DNA from: Hypoxylon rubiginosum
Lineage: Eukaryota; Ascomycota; Sordariomycetes; Xylariales; Hypoxylaceae
Assembly (NCBI GenBank): GCA_902806565.1
Contig: CADCXA010000016.1
Coordinates: forward strand, 248,001-312,000
Direction of reading: 5' to 3'
DNA: 64,000 nucleotides
The notes under the pieces were generated by a model. It saw nothing but the letters and a program-made list of their open reading frames with translations. It had not been told where the DNA came from and did not search any database. A program made the translations under genes and the position numbers. The first letter of the stretch is position 1. Each line of letters begins with the position of its first letter. Shown here piece after piece: positions 34,341-47,814 of this stretch.

Positions 34341-35492
34341 TTTCTCGATGCGTGAGCAGTTGATATTATTTGACTGGTATGAGATCGTTCAGAGTATCTT
34401 TTCTCGAAGTTGTGGGTGTATCAAGGAACTTATATAGAGAAGGCAGTTTGTTCAGGGGGGATCTTAATTCAAAACATTTGTCTTCCTTCATGATTGCCTA
34501 GGTGGACGCTGGGTGGACCTACTTGAAGTTTGGTACCTTTTATATTAAACCGAATCCTGTACCGTCGGGAAACTCTTTCGAAGGGTTCCTTCGGTATGAC
34601 ATTAGCGAGTACGTATGAAAGAGCACAAATGCGGTCCTCTCAGGATGCAGATCCCGCGTAATCACGAGAATGATTCGCTAAAAACTGTACGATGTCCCTT
34701 ATACAGGTGACATTTAGTAGCCCGACAGGCTGGTCCTGCAGGGGCCAGGAGACAAATAAATCCAGTCTTTTACTGGACCGTAATATTAATATATCACTCA
34801 TCAGGACTGCAGGATTAAGACAATCCATAGATCAACACTTTCCCAAGAAGAACATCCTTATGTCCATGTTTCCATGTTTGAAATCTTAGACTTAAATTCT
34901 TCATCAACTCCCCTTGGGACCATTCCACTTAAACGCTTCCGTACTGATAGACGGGTAGCGACATATCAGAAGTCTTACACAGTTGGAGATCTATGTCAGA
35001 CGGGACACTTCGCTTCTTAGTGCGACACAGAGTTGAAGGTATCGTAGAGCCGTACAGAAGACTTCGTGTCTCACGTCTCGCTCCAATACATGTAACAACA
35101 AAAGCAAATAGGAACTAGGCGAGTTGTAAGCTTAAGAGCCTTGACGTGTAATGCCCTTCCATGGACGCAAGCTTACGTACATGTAGGTAGTAGGTAGGCT
35201 CTTGGTATGATGTAGGTGTAATGCCTAAAAAGGCAAGTAGCTAGCCTGCCGCCTGCCGTCCGTGACGCGCAGCCTACGGCCTACGTAGTGGGGAGGGAAT
35301 CGTCGGGGGTCTGGACCCCGCTAATGCTTTGACGCGTGCTTGTACAAGCCTAAACTTCGACTTGAACTGAACCTTTGAAATCATTTCTCCGACATAAAGA
35401 TTCCACATAGTCAACTTCACACCGGAGCATAGGAAGGACGATATTTCTTTTCTTGACAGCCTCCCTATGATGATTTGATCTATATGTGACTA
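34341..35492. other. intergenic, divergent promoter
   Basis: 1.15 kb between divergent starts of the small secreted protein and NAS2. GTAGGTAGTAGGTAGG-type words near 35180-35200. No gene. Confidence 0.4.
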
Positions 35493-36384
35493 ATGGGCCT
35501 TCCATTAAGAATGGACAACATACACGCACCCACGGTTCCTGCGGGACCTTCATCTAGACCGCTGACAAACGGCGATGCAAAACATCTCTCCTTTGCTGAG
35601 CTTCAGGCCAAGAAAGAAAACTTGGAAGCTGAACTGAAGGCTCTCAGCAGCGTTCTCGACTCAGTCAGTACTCATTATGATCAACCCCTCGTTATTAAGT
35701 CTAATCCTATACGCAGCATGGAGTCAATATGGATACCCCTCTGACTACGGCTGATGGGTTCCCTCGAGCGGACATCGATGTCGCACAAAGTAAGCGTTTC
35801 TTCCACAGGGAAGCTATCTAGCTGTAGGCTGATCCTCTTATAGTACGCACTACCCGAACACGCATCATCCGCTTGAAGAACGACTACAAAGATATTATGA
35901 ATACCATAGAGAAACATTTACACCAACATTTTGCGAGCATACAAGACTCCGAAGACGCTGCACCTGCCTCGACTCGCCTTGCTGGGATGCTAGGCGACTC
36001 CATCCCAGACACATTGGAGGAACCATTTGCGAAGGTAAACAGCGTTGTTGCGGGAAGCCCGGCGGAATTGGCTGGCCTGAAACCTGGAGACCAGATTCGT
36101 AGCTTCGGATATGTGAACAAGACCAATCACGATGGATTGAGGAAGGTCGCAGAGTGTGTCCAAGGAAACGAAGGGGTAAGTTACAATTTGCCATGCTTTG
36201 ACTACGTAGCGCGGGCACCAATGCGGTCAAGGTCATGATTCTAATTTCCGCGCAGCAAAGGGTCCTCGTCAAGATATCTCGACGCGCAGAGCCGAGTCGG
36301 AGACAAGAACTCCAACTGAACCTGACGCCACGACGAAATTGGGGAGGCAGAGGTCTGTTGGGCTGTCATATATTGCCACTATAG
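35493..36384 (+). CDS. NAS2: 26S proteasome assembly chaperone NAS2 (p27/PSMD9), PDZ domain
   Basis: Chaperone of the regulatory-particle base: it binds the C-terminus of Rpt5 and blocks premature docking on the core particle. Four exons, 35493-35663, 35717-35789, 35844-36175 and 36256-36384, give 234 aa, close to family size. The N-terminal helical region (FAELQAKKENLEAELKALSSVLDS, then RIIRLKNDYKDIMNTIEKHL) forms the coiled coil. The family block HGVNMDTPLTT and DGFPRADIDVAQIR is created exactly at the exon 1/2 and 2/3 joins. The PDZ domain (about 135-215) has the carboxylate-binding region AKVNSVVAGSPAELAGLKPGD. A second ATG at 35511 (MDNIHAP) is an alternative start. The first donor is GTCAGT, slightly off consensus. 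Confidence 0.92.
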
Positions 36385-37868
36385 TCTCCACTAGTTGCCC
36401 GAGCGGTGCTGGCCGATACTGTACACCTCTCTCCTGGCATTGCGCGCCGGACATTCTTCTGGCAACACGAGGGAGACTGGGCGCGGTTACCCATGGATTT
36501 GACGAAATAGACGACTTAATGATCAGTAAGGAGGACATTGATTTTTGGCGTATCCCTGCGGCAAACTAGACAAGACTATGCCGCACTTGGTGCCACCCGG
36601 CTTTGGAAACGGACCCGCCTGGAAGGTTCCCACGCCACAGATACCTATCGTTCTAGGTTCTTGCTGGCCCGATCGATGCCCAGCCTAGTTGTACACGGCG
36701 ATGCCATTAATACAATATCTGTTGGGTTCCCCGACTTACGTGGAGGAAGCCTCGTAACATGTCTGTCCGATGAGAGCTTGCCTCTACCGTAGGATTGCTG
36801 ATACCCAAGACCAAGTACCTGAGTAGGTAGTGTAAATGACTGTAGGTGTCTGTCTATTTTACCTTCGGTGGTTCACTATATTTCATTCAGGGGTTAAAAC
36901 CAGAGCGATTACTGGTGACTGGGAAGCAGACTTGAGGCGGAGGTTTGAAAACAAAGGAAGTTAGTAGGAAAAGTGTAGACATTCCAAGACAGGACACAAA
37001 TATTGTTGCCGTTGGTTAGAGAAGGATGTTAAATTCCATTGCTTACCCAGGTAGATTACCCCCTAGCCGTATCTACGTAGCAAAGTAGACAAAGACATAT
37101 ATCTATTCTATATTCTACCTGTCAGATATGCCTTGTGAGAAATATATGAAGAAAGAGTGAATGATGTAGGCACATTTATACCTAAATTAATGTGCTATCC
37201 ATCCATATACCTACGTCCTAGGTACATGTAGGTACCATTTACCCCTGAAGCTATGAAGGACATAGTGCAGGTACGCTACCCTACTAGGTGCCAGACTGCC
37301 AGGCAGGCAGAGAGGGTACCTGCCTTATGTACCTGTTCATGATGCCTGCAGGTGGATGGCAGATGGCAGATGTCAGAATCACAGATAGCAAATGGCAGAT
37401 GCGACTTCCCTAAAAAATCCACTTCAGCTGTGCGTCATTGTCGCCCATTCCATTTACCATGTAAAGGATTAATGCCCAGGGGGTCACGTGCTGCCCCGCA
37501 ACCGTGCGCCCGATTTTTTTCATGAGGGTCTGAGGGAAACCCAACCTTATTAGATCCTCTTACCTGGTCCCGCCTCTCCAAACTCTTAAAAAAACAATTA
37601 GTCCGCCCATCCATCGCTCTGCCTGCAACACGGAAATTTGCGAAAACAAACCCAAGGACCCCTTCGCACATTCATCAATCTCAAGTACGTTTTGTCACGC
37701 TCCACTCCGAACATCTCGTCAAGCTGCGATATCTGTTCGACAATACTGCACAGCAAAACGCACTTCATCCTTCTGCCCTTCGCTTTAGTCATCCCCCACT
37801 GACATCAAGGACTAGTTTTCCTCCGCGGAGTCTTCTGTTTACCTCACCGCAGAAGCTGATCTATCACG
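36385..37868. other. intergenic, Ran promoter region
   Basis: 1.48 kb. It contains short direct repeats (GGCAGATGGCAGATG near 37355-37400), CCTAGGTACATGTAGGTACC at about 37207-37226, and a CACGTG E-box near 37485, about 380 bp before the Ran ATG. Short frames on both strands at 36270-36800 look like noise. Confidence 0.4.
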
Positions 37869-38866
<998 letters not shown>

Positions 38867-39989
38867 ATGGGTCATGATAGCAGGGTATGCTTCGTGGGTA
38901 GGATGGACCACGGTAATACTTTGACTTCGGGGAAGATCAGGGGCATCTTGCACGAGCTAGGGAACAGAACAGTTGCACAGACTCCATATTGGAGTCGATA
39001 ACCATTGATGGCCGTTGATTTTCGGATGCATTGCTGTGCTTACAGCTTCTAGATAGCAAATCCCCCCCAATAGACAGTTACGAGAGGAATTGCAGTCTTA
39101 ATTTTTTCCCCTGACGTTTTTGTCTTTCTACTTTAATTTCTTGTGTGACACGACATCATGAGCATCATATACCTACCTAGTAGCATATCTAACATATAGC
39201 ATATCTAACATATTAGGTAGCTAAGCTACATACTGTATTATTGTATACCTAAGGTACATACATAATTAGCTACCTTCCCGATTCTGTCCACAAGTGATAA
39301 TCATTATAGGTTTAGGTAGGTACCTAGCGGGGGGATGCAAGTCATAGAAGATTGGTCCAATAGAAATGGAGCTCCGGATAGCTAGACCCCCAAAATGGTG
39401 AGGCGGCAGGGATCTCAGCGTTAGGTTTGATGGGGCTTACAGCGTGTGTCACCTATGGCACCTATGACCAGCCTGCGGCTCAAGCCAAAACAGCGATAGA
39501 AGCCGCTTGTAAGTGCCTTAGGTGTGCTAAAAAGGGCTACCAGGGCCACCCAAACTCACTGAGAGAACACGTTGAAGATTTGCTCAGTAGTGTGAAGATC
39601 CACTTTAAACCTCGTGAGAGACGATTCCTTTCCATCACAGTCTACTATACATTACTTCCAGGTTTGGTGCATTTCTCGTCCTTTTTTTCTTCTCCATCTT
39701 CTCTGTGGCAACTTGCAAGTTTAGTTACTTTCGCTTCGCATTAGATCCTGGGACGTCGTTTGAAAAGAACATGTGGCATCTTTGAATCTTTGCGCATTCA
39801 TATCCTCGACCCCTCCGCCCACCCAGTCCACGATCGAGTTTGTTCGGTTTTGCCTCTCGCTTTACATGCCCGTCGATTGGTACTGACTAATAACCCAATT
39901 CCCCTGGCATCCACTGTATTTTATTAGTATCCCTACCCAAGAAACCGGAAACCGTCCCACGACAACATCCCCCACTTTCTTCGACCGCC
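38867..39989. other. intergenic, SERCA promoter
   Basis: 1.12 kb. AT-rich at 39160-39300 with repeats of TAGCATATCTAACATAT near 39180-39212. A 105-codon frame at 39427-39744 shows no protein character. No gene. Confidence 0.4.
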
Positions 39990-42900
39990 ATGGAGACTGC
40001 TTTCGCAAAACCTATACCGGAGGTCCTGGCCAACTTCCAGGTAGAAGGGAGTTCTGGCCTTACAGATGGACAAGTTGTCGAGCTGCGGGCCAAGTACGGA
40101 AAGAATTGTATGTTGCGCCGGCGCGAAGTTGATGGGTATAGAGGCCGAGATCTGTGCTAACAGATGCAATAGCTATCCCAGATGAGCCGCCCACACCCTT
40201 ATGGGAGCTTATCCTCGAGCAATTCAAAGATCAGCTAGTCCTCATACTCCTAGGATCTGCCGCCGTATCGTTCGTCCTAGCTCTCTTCGAAGATGGGGAA
40301 GGTGGCTGGAGCGCATTTGTTGATCCTTTAGTAGTAAGTCTTCCTTGAATAGCATTGGACTCCGTGTTCCTAAGAAGCCTATCTGACCTGTTACTAGATT
40401 TTGACTATTCTCGTACTAAATGCAGTCGTCGGTGTCTCCCAAGAAAGCAGCGCTGAGAAGGCGATCGCTGCGCTCCAAGAATACTCCGCGAACATTGCTA
40501 GTGTGGTCAGGAATGGAGTTGTCTTGCGCATTAAGGCCGAAGAACTGGTTCCCGGCGACATCATCTCAGTCGCGGTTGGAGACAGGATACCCGCCGACTG
40601 CAGAGTTATTGCGATCGAAAGCAACAGTTTTGCTGTAGACCAGGCTATCTTGACTGGAGAGAGCGAAAGTGTCGGAAAAGATCATGCTGCTGTTGTGGGG
40701 GACGAGAAGGCGGTGCTCCAGGACCAGACCAATATGCTTTTCTCGGGTACGACTGTTGTTACTGGACGTGCCAAGGCCATCGTTGTTCTCACCGGATCAA
40801 ACACTGCGATTGGTGATATCCACGAGAGCATTACGGCTCAAATTTCCGAACCGACTCCTCTAAAGCAGAAGCTCAATGACTTTGGCGACTCATTGGCAAA
40901 GGTCATTACGGTTATCTGTATTCTTGTGTGGCTAATCAATATTCCTCATTTTGCGGATCCTAGTCACGGAAGCTGGACCAAGGGCGCTATCTACTACTTG
41001 AAGATCGCCGTGTCTCTTGGTGTCGCTGCAATTCCCGAGGGTCTCGCTGTTGTTATCACGACCTGTCTAGCTCTCGGTACGCGTAAGATGGCTGCCAAAA
41101 ATGCTGTCGTCCGAAGTCTGCCATCTGTCGAAACCCTGGGAAGCTGCAGTGTCATCTGTTCGGATAAAACTGGTACTCTCACAACAAACCAGATGAGTGT
41201 GAGCAAGGTCGTCTACATAAGCGAAGATGGTACCGATCTGGAGGAGCTTAGCGTTGAAGGCACTACCTTTGCGCCGAAAGGAGACATCACACGGAACGGC
41301 AAGGTTGTGAGAGACTTATCACAGAGCTCAAGTACTATTCGCCAGATGAATGAGGTAGCTGCGCTCTGCAACGATGCTCGACTCATGTACGATGCCAAAA
41401 GCGGTGCTTTCTCGAACGTAGGAGAGCCCACCGAGGCAGCCTTAAGGGTTCTGGCCGAGAAGATTGGACCATGCGCTCCGGCACATTCGACACCCGAAGA
41501 CTCTGTCTACTATGCTAGTTCTTGGTATGAATCCAAGTTCCAACGACTTGCCACGTATGAGTTTTCTCGAGACCGGAAAAGCATGTCTGTCCTTATCCAA
41601 GCCGGCGAGCAGAAAAAACTTCTAGTCAAGGGCGCCCCTGAGTCTATCATCGAGCGCTGCACACATACCTTGATTGGTGCCAATGGAAAGCGTGTTCCTA
41701 TTACTGATAAGCTCCGAGGCCTACTAGTCAAGGAGGTGGTAGAATATGGAAATCGCGGATTACGGGTTATTGCTCTTGCTAGCCTGAATGATGTTGGATC
41801 TAATGCTCTTATTCAAACCGCCAAATCCACAGCCCAGTATACGCAACTGGAACAGAACCTCACCTTACTAGGTCTTGTTGGCATGTTGGACCCTCCTCGA
41901 CCAGAAGTCTCGGGCGCTATCAAGAAGTGCAAGAATGCCGGAATCAGGGTCATTGTCATCACAGGCGACAACCGCAACACGGCTGAAAGCATCTGCCGCC
42001 AGATCGGAGTCTTCGGCGAGTACGAAGATCTCAAGGGCAAAAGTTTCACAGGCCGGGAATTCGATAACCTCACCCCCAGCGAGCAGCTGGAGGCGGCCAG
42101 AAAGGCGTCCCTCTTTTCCCGTGTGGAGCCGAGCCATAAGTCTAAGCTGGTTGATCTTCTGCAGTCTCTTGGCGAGGTCGTTGCTATGACTGGTGACGGT
42201 GTCAACGATGCACCCGCACTCAAGAAAGCAGATATTGGCGTTGCGATGGGTTCGGGTACCGATGTCTCCAAGTTGGCAGCCGATATGGTTCTCGCCGATG
42301 ACAACTTTGCAACTATCGAGGTTGCTATCGAGGAAGGCCGCTCCATCTATAACAACACGCAACAATTCATCCGCTATCTTATCTCTTCGAACATTGGAGA
42401 AGTCGTCTCGATTTTCCTTACTGCTGCCCTTGGTATGCCTGAGGCTCTCATCCCGGTCCAACTGCTATGGGTGAACCTCGTTACCGATGGCCTGCCGGCA
42501 ACAGCGCTGTCTTTCAACCCACCGGATCACGACATTATGAAGAGACAGCCGCGAAAGCGTGACGAACCACTCATTGGCGGTTGGCTATTCTTCCGGTACT
42601 TGGTCATCGGCTCCTACGTTGGTCTTGCCACTGTCGCTGGTTATGCTTGGTGGTTCATGTACAATTCTGAGGGACCTCAGATCAGCTTTTACGAACTTTC
42701 ACACTTTCACCGATGTTCCACAGAATTCGCCAGCATTGGATGTGAAATGTTCCGTAACGACATGTCCAAAGCAGCGTCAACTGTGTCCCTCTCCATCCTC
42801 GTCGTCATCGAAATGTTGAACGCCATGAACGCTCTGTCGTCGAGCGAGTCTTTGCTAACACTACCGCTTTGGAAGAACATGATGCTGGTCTACGCCGTCG

Positions 42901-43166
42901 CACTTTCGATGGCGCTTCACTTTGCACTCCTATACACTCCGTTCCTTCAGGGCCTGTTCTCTATTCTGCCTCTGAACTGGAACGAGTGGAAGGCAGTGCT
43001 CATTATCAGCGCACCAGTCATGTGAGTCAACCCTAAATATTATAGCCACAAACACAGTATACTGACTTTTATTAGTTTCATCGACGAGATCCTCAAAGCT
43101 CTTGAAAGACAGTTCTTCATCCAGAAGACGACAGACGTTGCCGCTAAGGCTAAGAAGGAGGTGTAA
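39990..43166 (+). CDS. P-type Ca2+-ATPase of the sarco/endoplasmic reticulum type (SERCA)
   Basis: Pumps two Ca2+ per ATP into the ER or related stores. Four exons, 39990-40107, 40173-40333, 40398-43021 and 43076-43166, give 997 aa, the SERCA length (Neurospora NCA-1 type). The N-terminal actuator has [11 protein letters not shown] (TGES). Transmembrane segment M4 has [11 protein letters not shown], the PEGL Ca2+ ligand region. The phosphorylated Asp is Asp349 in SDKTGTLTT; the nucleotide domain has KGAPESI; the hinge has [22 protein letters not shown]6 has [18 protein letters not shown]. The DPPRPE motif typical of P2A pumps is present. The luminal loop with two Cys between M7 and M8 ([15 protein letters not shown]) fits SERCA rather than the Golgi pump PMR1 or vacuolar PMC-type pumps. 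The C-terminal KKEV-like end (AKKEV) lacks a clear KKXX. Confidence 0.96.
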
Positions 43167-43555
43167 TCGAATACGGGCCTGGTTTCTAGATAGAGTACCT
43201 AGACTAGATGTGTTATATTGCATTTGCATCCACGGCCGTGTATCATGTAAAGAAATACAAACAAAATAGATCATTAGCAAATCATCTTCACTTTCAGGCA
43301 TTCACCATGGGAATGGGAAAGGGTTGTACTTCGTACTGAATTATTGGTACAACGATGGCTACCTAGTCATCATCTCGTTTCTACTCCCGGTTGCGTGTCG
43401 TTGATGTCATTCAACTCATCCCAGGCTCACGTATGTTAAGAGGCTTCATAGATGTAACCAGTTTGCCATGCCGATGCCATAAGCCATCCCCGGGAACTGC
43501 TTAGGAGGTCCTGGTGCGCCCAAATCGACGTTAGCGACCTAGACAAGCTCATAGC
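43167..43555. other. intergenic, convergent 3' ends
   Basis: 389 bp between the stops of the SERCA gene (plus) and PUP3 (minus). Contains likely 3'UTR sequence only. Confidence 0.5.
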
Positions 43556-44465
43556 TTAATCTTGTCGGCCCTTCAATAATCTCTTCGTGACCTTGTTCTT
43601 CTCAATAATGTATACATGTGCACCCCATCCTGACAAAGCATCCCGATCGACGGCGCTCAGCAGAGCCTGCGAGATGGTCTCGAAAAGGTCCTCGGGCCCC
43701 TAAATCCCATACGTGTCAGCAAATGTTTCCTCTCCCGGGATCTCGTAGCAAATATATAGTATATATAGTATATAGTAAAGAAATCCGGGGAAAAAGGAGA
43801 GAGGAAAGCCTAAGGTTTGCTTAAGGTTTCTATTATTATCACGTACCAAGTCGGGCTCCCACAAGCTCTCGCACATGCCGAAGAGCTGCTCGGAGGCGGT
43901 GCCGGAGACGATGAAGTCCTTGGCGAAGTCGATGCAGCCGATGGAGTCGAAGCCGCAGATGAAGGGCTTCGCGGACTTGGGGTCGAGGCCGGCGACGACG
44001 GGGCTGACGAAGTAGGGGCCGAAGCGGCGCTCGTAGAGGGAGGAGGAGACGAGGTTGGCGAAGGTGGCGGGGGCGATGCCGCGCTCCTCGCGCAGGCGGT
44101 ACATGTTGACCTTGTACCGGAACAGGTCCGACACCGTCGACACGTCCGTGGCGAGGCCCGTGAGGCCGAGGAAGACGTCGCCGTACTGGAAGATCTTGGG
44201 GAAGTTGTTGGATACGGTTAGGGACTGCAGGCCCAGCCGCAGGTCGCAGGCGATGGCTACGCAGTCCTTGCCCACCATGGCTACGCAGGCGCCGCCATCT
44301 TCACGCGACGGTATTCAGGTCAGCTGGGTTGACTCGGGTAGGGAAAGAGGAGTTGGATAGGTAAAGGGGAGTTGGAGGAATCGTACTTATGGAGAATGGT
44401 GACGACTGTTTCTCGTGTTAGCTATGATCGAAGCTTGATTGATGTCGGAATAGAGAGCTTACCAT
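43556..44465 (-). CDS. PUP3: 20S proteasome beta-3 subunit
   Basis: Non-catalytic beta subunit of the 20S core. Four exons, 44465-44463, 44405-44387, 44298-43847 and 43699-43556, give 205 aa, the same as yeast Pup3. The first coding exon is the ATG alone and the second is 19 nt, together with exon 3 giving [19 protein letters not shown]. There is no propeptide or Thr1, as expected for beta-3. Conserved blocks follow: [88 protein letters not shown] and the end LLKGRQD. The intron 2 acceptor is AAG, less common than CAG or TAG. The gene is divergent from the UBX-protein gene, with 762 bp between. Confidence 0.95.
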
Positions 44466-45227
44466 TGCGTCGATTGTAGTATCAGGAACGGGATAGGACG
44501 GCTATAGAGCTTCTCTGAATTGAATGAGTTTCTGGTTTCGCTTTGAGATGGTTCGTCAATAGTATGTCGTCGCGGGTATGAAGCTCGGATTTGGTGAGGA
44601 TAGCTTGACAACGGGGCCAGGCTGAAGGTTGGACGTATTCCAGTTCAAGGTACCCGTTAATAGTTAGCGTTGGTAAGGCGATTGGTAGGCGGTGGACAAG
44701 GCAAACACGGTCTGGCGTGGCAGCTCTAATCTCTAATCTCTAAGCCTCTAAGCTCCATATGTGCAAGACCCCGGCAGCCCGGCAGCCCCGGCCAGCTGGT
44801 CGGCAAATTAGCGGCAAGACATAAGAAGCATAGGTAAGGTACGTACCCTACCAGCCTACGCAGCAAGTCCCCATAGCTTTGCCCCTCAGCCCCTCCATCC
44901 CTCCCATGGAGACAATTCATCAGCAATAAGCTGCCTATAAACCGTAGCTGTGACGCGGAAGATAGAAGCTGATGTAACGCTTCCAATTATAAGCTTAATA
45001 GTGTTCGAAATTAGAGAGATTCTTTCATATTCCAAACCAATTCCTACCACACCTACTTAAATTTGATCACCGTGGTCCGTCCTTGCTGCTTGTTCACTTT
45101 GAGAAGTACCTTATAGATACAGAAACTAGAGAGCCCACGTTTTACTTTCGTCTTTGATATCGAACGTAACCTACCTAGCTTTGAATATCTGCCTTCTTCT
45201 TTCATTGCTGCCTTGGTCTCAACACAC
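44466..45227. other. divergent promoter of PUP3 and the UBX-protein gene
   Basis: 762 bp between head-to-head starts. I saw no match to the yeast PACE element GGTGGCAAA. A pyrimidine-rich stretch precedes the UBX start. No gene. Confidence 0.4.
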
Positions 45228-46754
45228 ATGGCGACCAACGTTAAGGTCGTGGGGACAGACCTAAGACAGGTAACTGTCAAGGTTAATCCGGGCACCTACT
45301 TGACCGACGTTCTAGAACAGGCTTGCGAGAAGCTCAAAGTCCCTTCCAGCAAATACTTGTTAAAGCACAAGCAGAAGCAGCTAGATCTATCACAAACATG
45401 GCGAACATCCGGTTTGGTACAGGGCGCCAAGCTGGAACTCGTCGTCCGCTCTAATACTCCTACCGCCATCAACATCGCATTGCAACTCCCAGCTCCAGAG
45501 TCTAACCTGTTTCCACCGACCGGCCGGGTGACGAAGAAGCTACCGAGCGACTACACCTTATGGCAGGTACTACGTCAGTTTGAGAGCGGCACCGGGACTC
45601 AGGGGAAGAACCTGAACATCACGGCTAGAGGCGTGGCCCAGACAGCTAATGGCTCGGCTGCGGGCAGTGGGCAGTTGTACTACGAAACGCCCGTCTTAAT
45701 AATCGAGACCAGAAACCTATTCACCTTTGCCGACTTCCAGAAGACCCTGTCACAGTTGGGATATAATTCGGGAAGCGTCCTGATACGTCTGTCTTTCCAA
45801 AAGACTGCCAAAACGTTGGCCGACGCCATGGGGGAGATAAGCCAGTTCTTCAAGACAGAGGCGGAGGAACCCCAGAAGACGCAGGAATACACAGCTCCTC
45901 CCCTAGCGACAAGCGACGAACCGACTACCTCGACCGATACCCCAGGCATCTCTTCAGCCCAGACCTCAGATAAACCCGAACCAAGTACGTTAGAAGCTGC
46001 TCAAGCGGGTGGTCCTGGAAGCACGCAAGAACCCCCCGCGGATGCTATGGACATCGACGAACCTCCCTCCTCCGACCATCGTCCGGTAACTATCTTTTCC
46101 GCGCCCACGTCGGACACGCCAGCCGCAGCCTTGCGAGTGGACTCCGATGAGGCCTTCGCGCCCCGCATCGAGCACGCGCAAGCCCACCAACGGCTCCTGA
46201 AAGCCGCCGGCGAGAACAGGCGACTCCTGTCCGATCGGGAGCTTGAGGAGAAAGCGGCTGCCGCCGCCGCCAGGGTCGCCGCCGTGAAGTCGATCCGGAT
46301 CCGCGTGCGCTTCCCCGACAACTTCTCGGCGGAGTGGCCCTTCGGCCCCGATGACACCGGCGCCGCGCTCTACGCCGAGGTAAGAAAGATCATGGCCAAC
46401 GACGCGGCGCCGTTCAAGCTCGCGCTGCCGCCCGGCAAGACCGCCATCAAGGACGATAGTAGTCCGGCGAGCAAACTTATCAGCGGCTACCAGCTCAACT
46501 CGAACACGCTGGTGAACTTCATGTGGGACGACAGCGTGCCAGCCGAGATCCGGAAGCAGCCGTTCCTGAAGCGCAGCGCCGCCGGGCACGCGCAGCAGGT
46601 GGTTATCCCCGAAGTGCCCGAAGTATTCCAAGGAGACGACGACGAGGCGGGCCCTAGCGCCGGCGTGCTAGCTTCGGCGCCGAAACCGAGAGCTGATGGA
46701 GACGGATCCGGGTTTAAGAAACCCAAGTGGCTGAAAGGGTTCGGTAAGAAGTGA
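45228..46754 (+). CDS. UBX-domain protein of the TUG/ASPL-Ubx4 type (Cdc48 cofactor)
   Basis: Probable cofactor that recruits the AAA-ATPase Cdc48/p97. Intronless, 508 aa from the ATG at 45228 (MATNVKVV); the frame opens earlier only with TTG. Residues about 3-70 form the TUG ubiquitin-like fold (VTVKVNPGTYLTDVLEQAC, KYLLKHKQKQLDLSQTWR), the family signature. A second ubiquitin-like region runs about 95-205 (DYTLWQVLRQFE, LYYETPVLII, GYNSGSVLIRLSF). A disordered Pro/Thr/Glu linker follows (about 215-340). The UBX-like domain at about 365-445 starts IRIRVRFPDNFSAEWPF; it lacks a clear FPR loop. The tail is basic (FKKPKWLKGFGKK). Yeast Ubx4 acts in ERAD and mammalian TUG in GLUT4 retention; the role here is inferred. 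Confidence 0.85.
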   Translation: MATNVKVVGTDLRQVTVKVNPGTYLTDVLEQACEKLKVPSSKYLLKHKQKQLDLSQTWRTSGLVQGAKLELVVRSNTPTAINIALQLPAPESNLFPPTGRVTKKLPSDYTLWQVLRQFESGTGTQGKNLNITARGVAQTANGSAAGSGQLYYETPVLIIETRNLFTFADFQKTLSQLGYNSGSVLIRLSFQKTAKTLADAMGEISQFFKTEAEEPQKTQEYTAPPLATSDEPTTSTDTPGISSAQTSDKPEPSTLEAAQAGGPGSTQEPPADAMDIDEPPSSDHRPVTIFSAPTSDTPAAALRVDSDEAFAPRIEHAQAHQRLLKAAGENRRLLSDRELEEKAAAAAARVAAVKSIRIRVRFPDNFSAEWPFGPDDTGAALYAEVRKIMANDAAPFKLALPPGKTAIKDDSSPASKLISGYQLNSNTLVNFMWDDSVPAEIRKQPFLKRSAAGHAQQVVIPEVPEVFQGDDDEAGPSAGVLASAPKPRADGDGSGFKKPKWLKGFGKK

Positions 46755-47131
46755 TGAAGGCTACGAAGGCTACGAAGACTATGGAGACTACAATGGGCTG
46801 GCTTAGGGCTGGTTTGGCGTTAAGAGTTCTACCGGCATTTGTATGGAGTTCAGATAGCGCCCAAGATCTTCCCTGGTGCATGTAGATAGGCATTCACAAG
46901 TCGATATTGTCCATTAAAAAAATCAATAGGCATGTCTCAAAAAGAATTCTCAGATTCCTATTCGTGTCGTTTGGTATTTCGGTAGCTAGCACATTGCTAT
47001 CTCGTCTGTCCGAACCGATCCTCCATAAAATGCAATGCCGAAAGACGGACGCCAAACCACGTGCCAGATTTGCTTTCTTTTTTCCCTCGACGCCATTATC
47101 AATCGCCCTGCCGCTCTCGAGACTATGTCGT
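46755..47131. other. intergenic, convergent 3' ends
   Basis: 377 bp between stops of the UBX-protein gene and eL36. Overlapping frames on both strands at 46894-47243 partly cover the last eL36 exon and are shadows. Confidence 0.5.
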
Positions 47132-47814
47132 TTAATGACCGGCTCTGCGGGACTCGGCGATGACTCGCTGGAGCTCGTCGACCTTTTTCTTGGCACGACC
47201 GAAGGTACCGAGCTGTATTGGATTCATTAGTTTCGTGGTGCACGAAGGAGGAAGGGAAAATATTGTCGAGAACGTACCCGCTTCTTGGCTAGCTTACGCG
47301 CACGCTTGTCCTTGCTGTTGCGTAGAAGTTCGATTACTCGGCGCTCATAGGGAGCGAGGCTGTAGTACACATCACATATTAGCAATTCGAGACTCCTTTC
47401 GTTGTAGGGGTTTCCAATGCGACCTAGGTCACAGGACACAAGTGTATGAAGGAGAGAAAAATAACATACCCAGCAACCTCCTTGACGACATCGCGAACGA
47501 AAGCGGTGCGCTTGCTCAAGTGACCCTTGGTGCGAGAGACACGGGGCTTAACGACGCGAGCGGTGGTTTTCTATAGATTCCGGGAAAATATCCAGTCAGC
47601 CCATTGTCCATCGTCTGCGTTTTTCGTTGCAATATGTTGGATAGAGAAAAAACATTTGCAAGAGCAGAGATCCTCCACGAGGTGAGACGGGCGGAATCGA
47701 CTCTTGCTGGTTTTGGGGAGTTTTCGGGATAGGTATTTGTGGTGGTATTCATCTTACATAGCCGCGGTTGATACCGACGGTCAGCCCGGTGCGGGCTGGT
47801 GCTTCCTTAGCCAT
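47132..47814 (-). CDS. RPL36: 60S ribosomal protein eL36
   Basis: Structural protein of the large ribosomal subunit. Four exons, 47814-47758, 47570-47470, 47359-47278 and 47212-47132, give 106 aa, the family length. Exon 1 encodes [19 protein letters not shown]; later blocks are [58 protein letters not shown] and [14 protein letters not shown]. The short exons (57, 101, 82 and 81 nt) are why no single frame shows the gene. All introns have GTAAGA, GTATGT or GTACGT donors and CAG/TAG acceptors; intron 1 is the longest at 187 nt, as is common near the 5' end of fungal ribosomal protein genes. Confidence 0.96.

Noticed and set aside
39427..39744. 105-codon frame upstream of the SERCA gene
   Set aside because: No recognisable domain and a tail of Ser/Phe/Leu low complexity; probably leader or noise.
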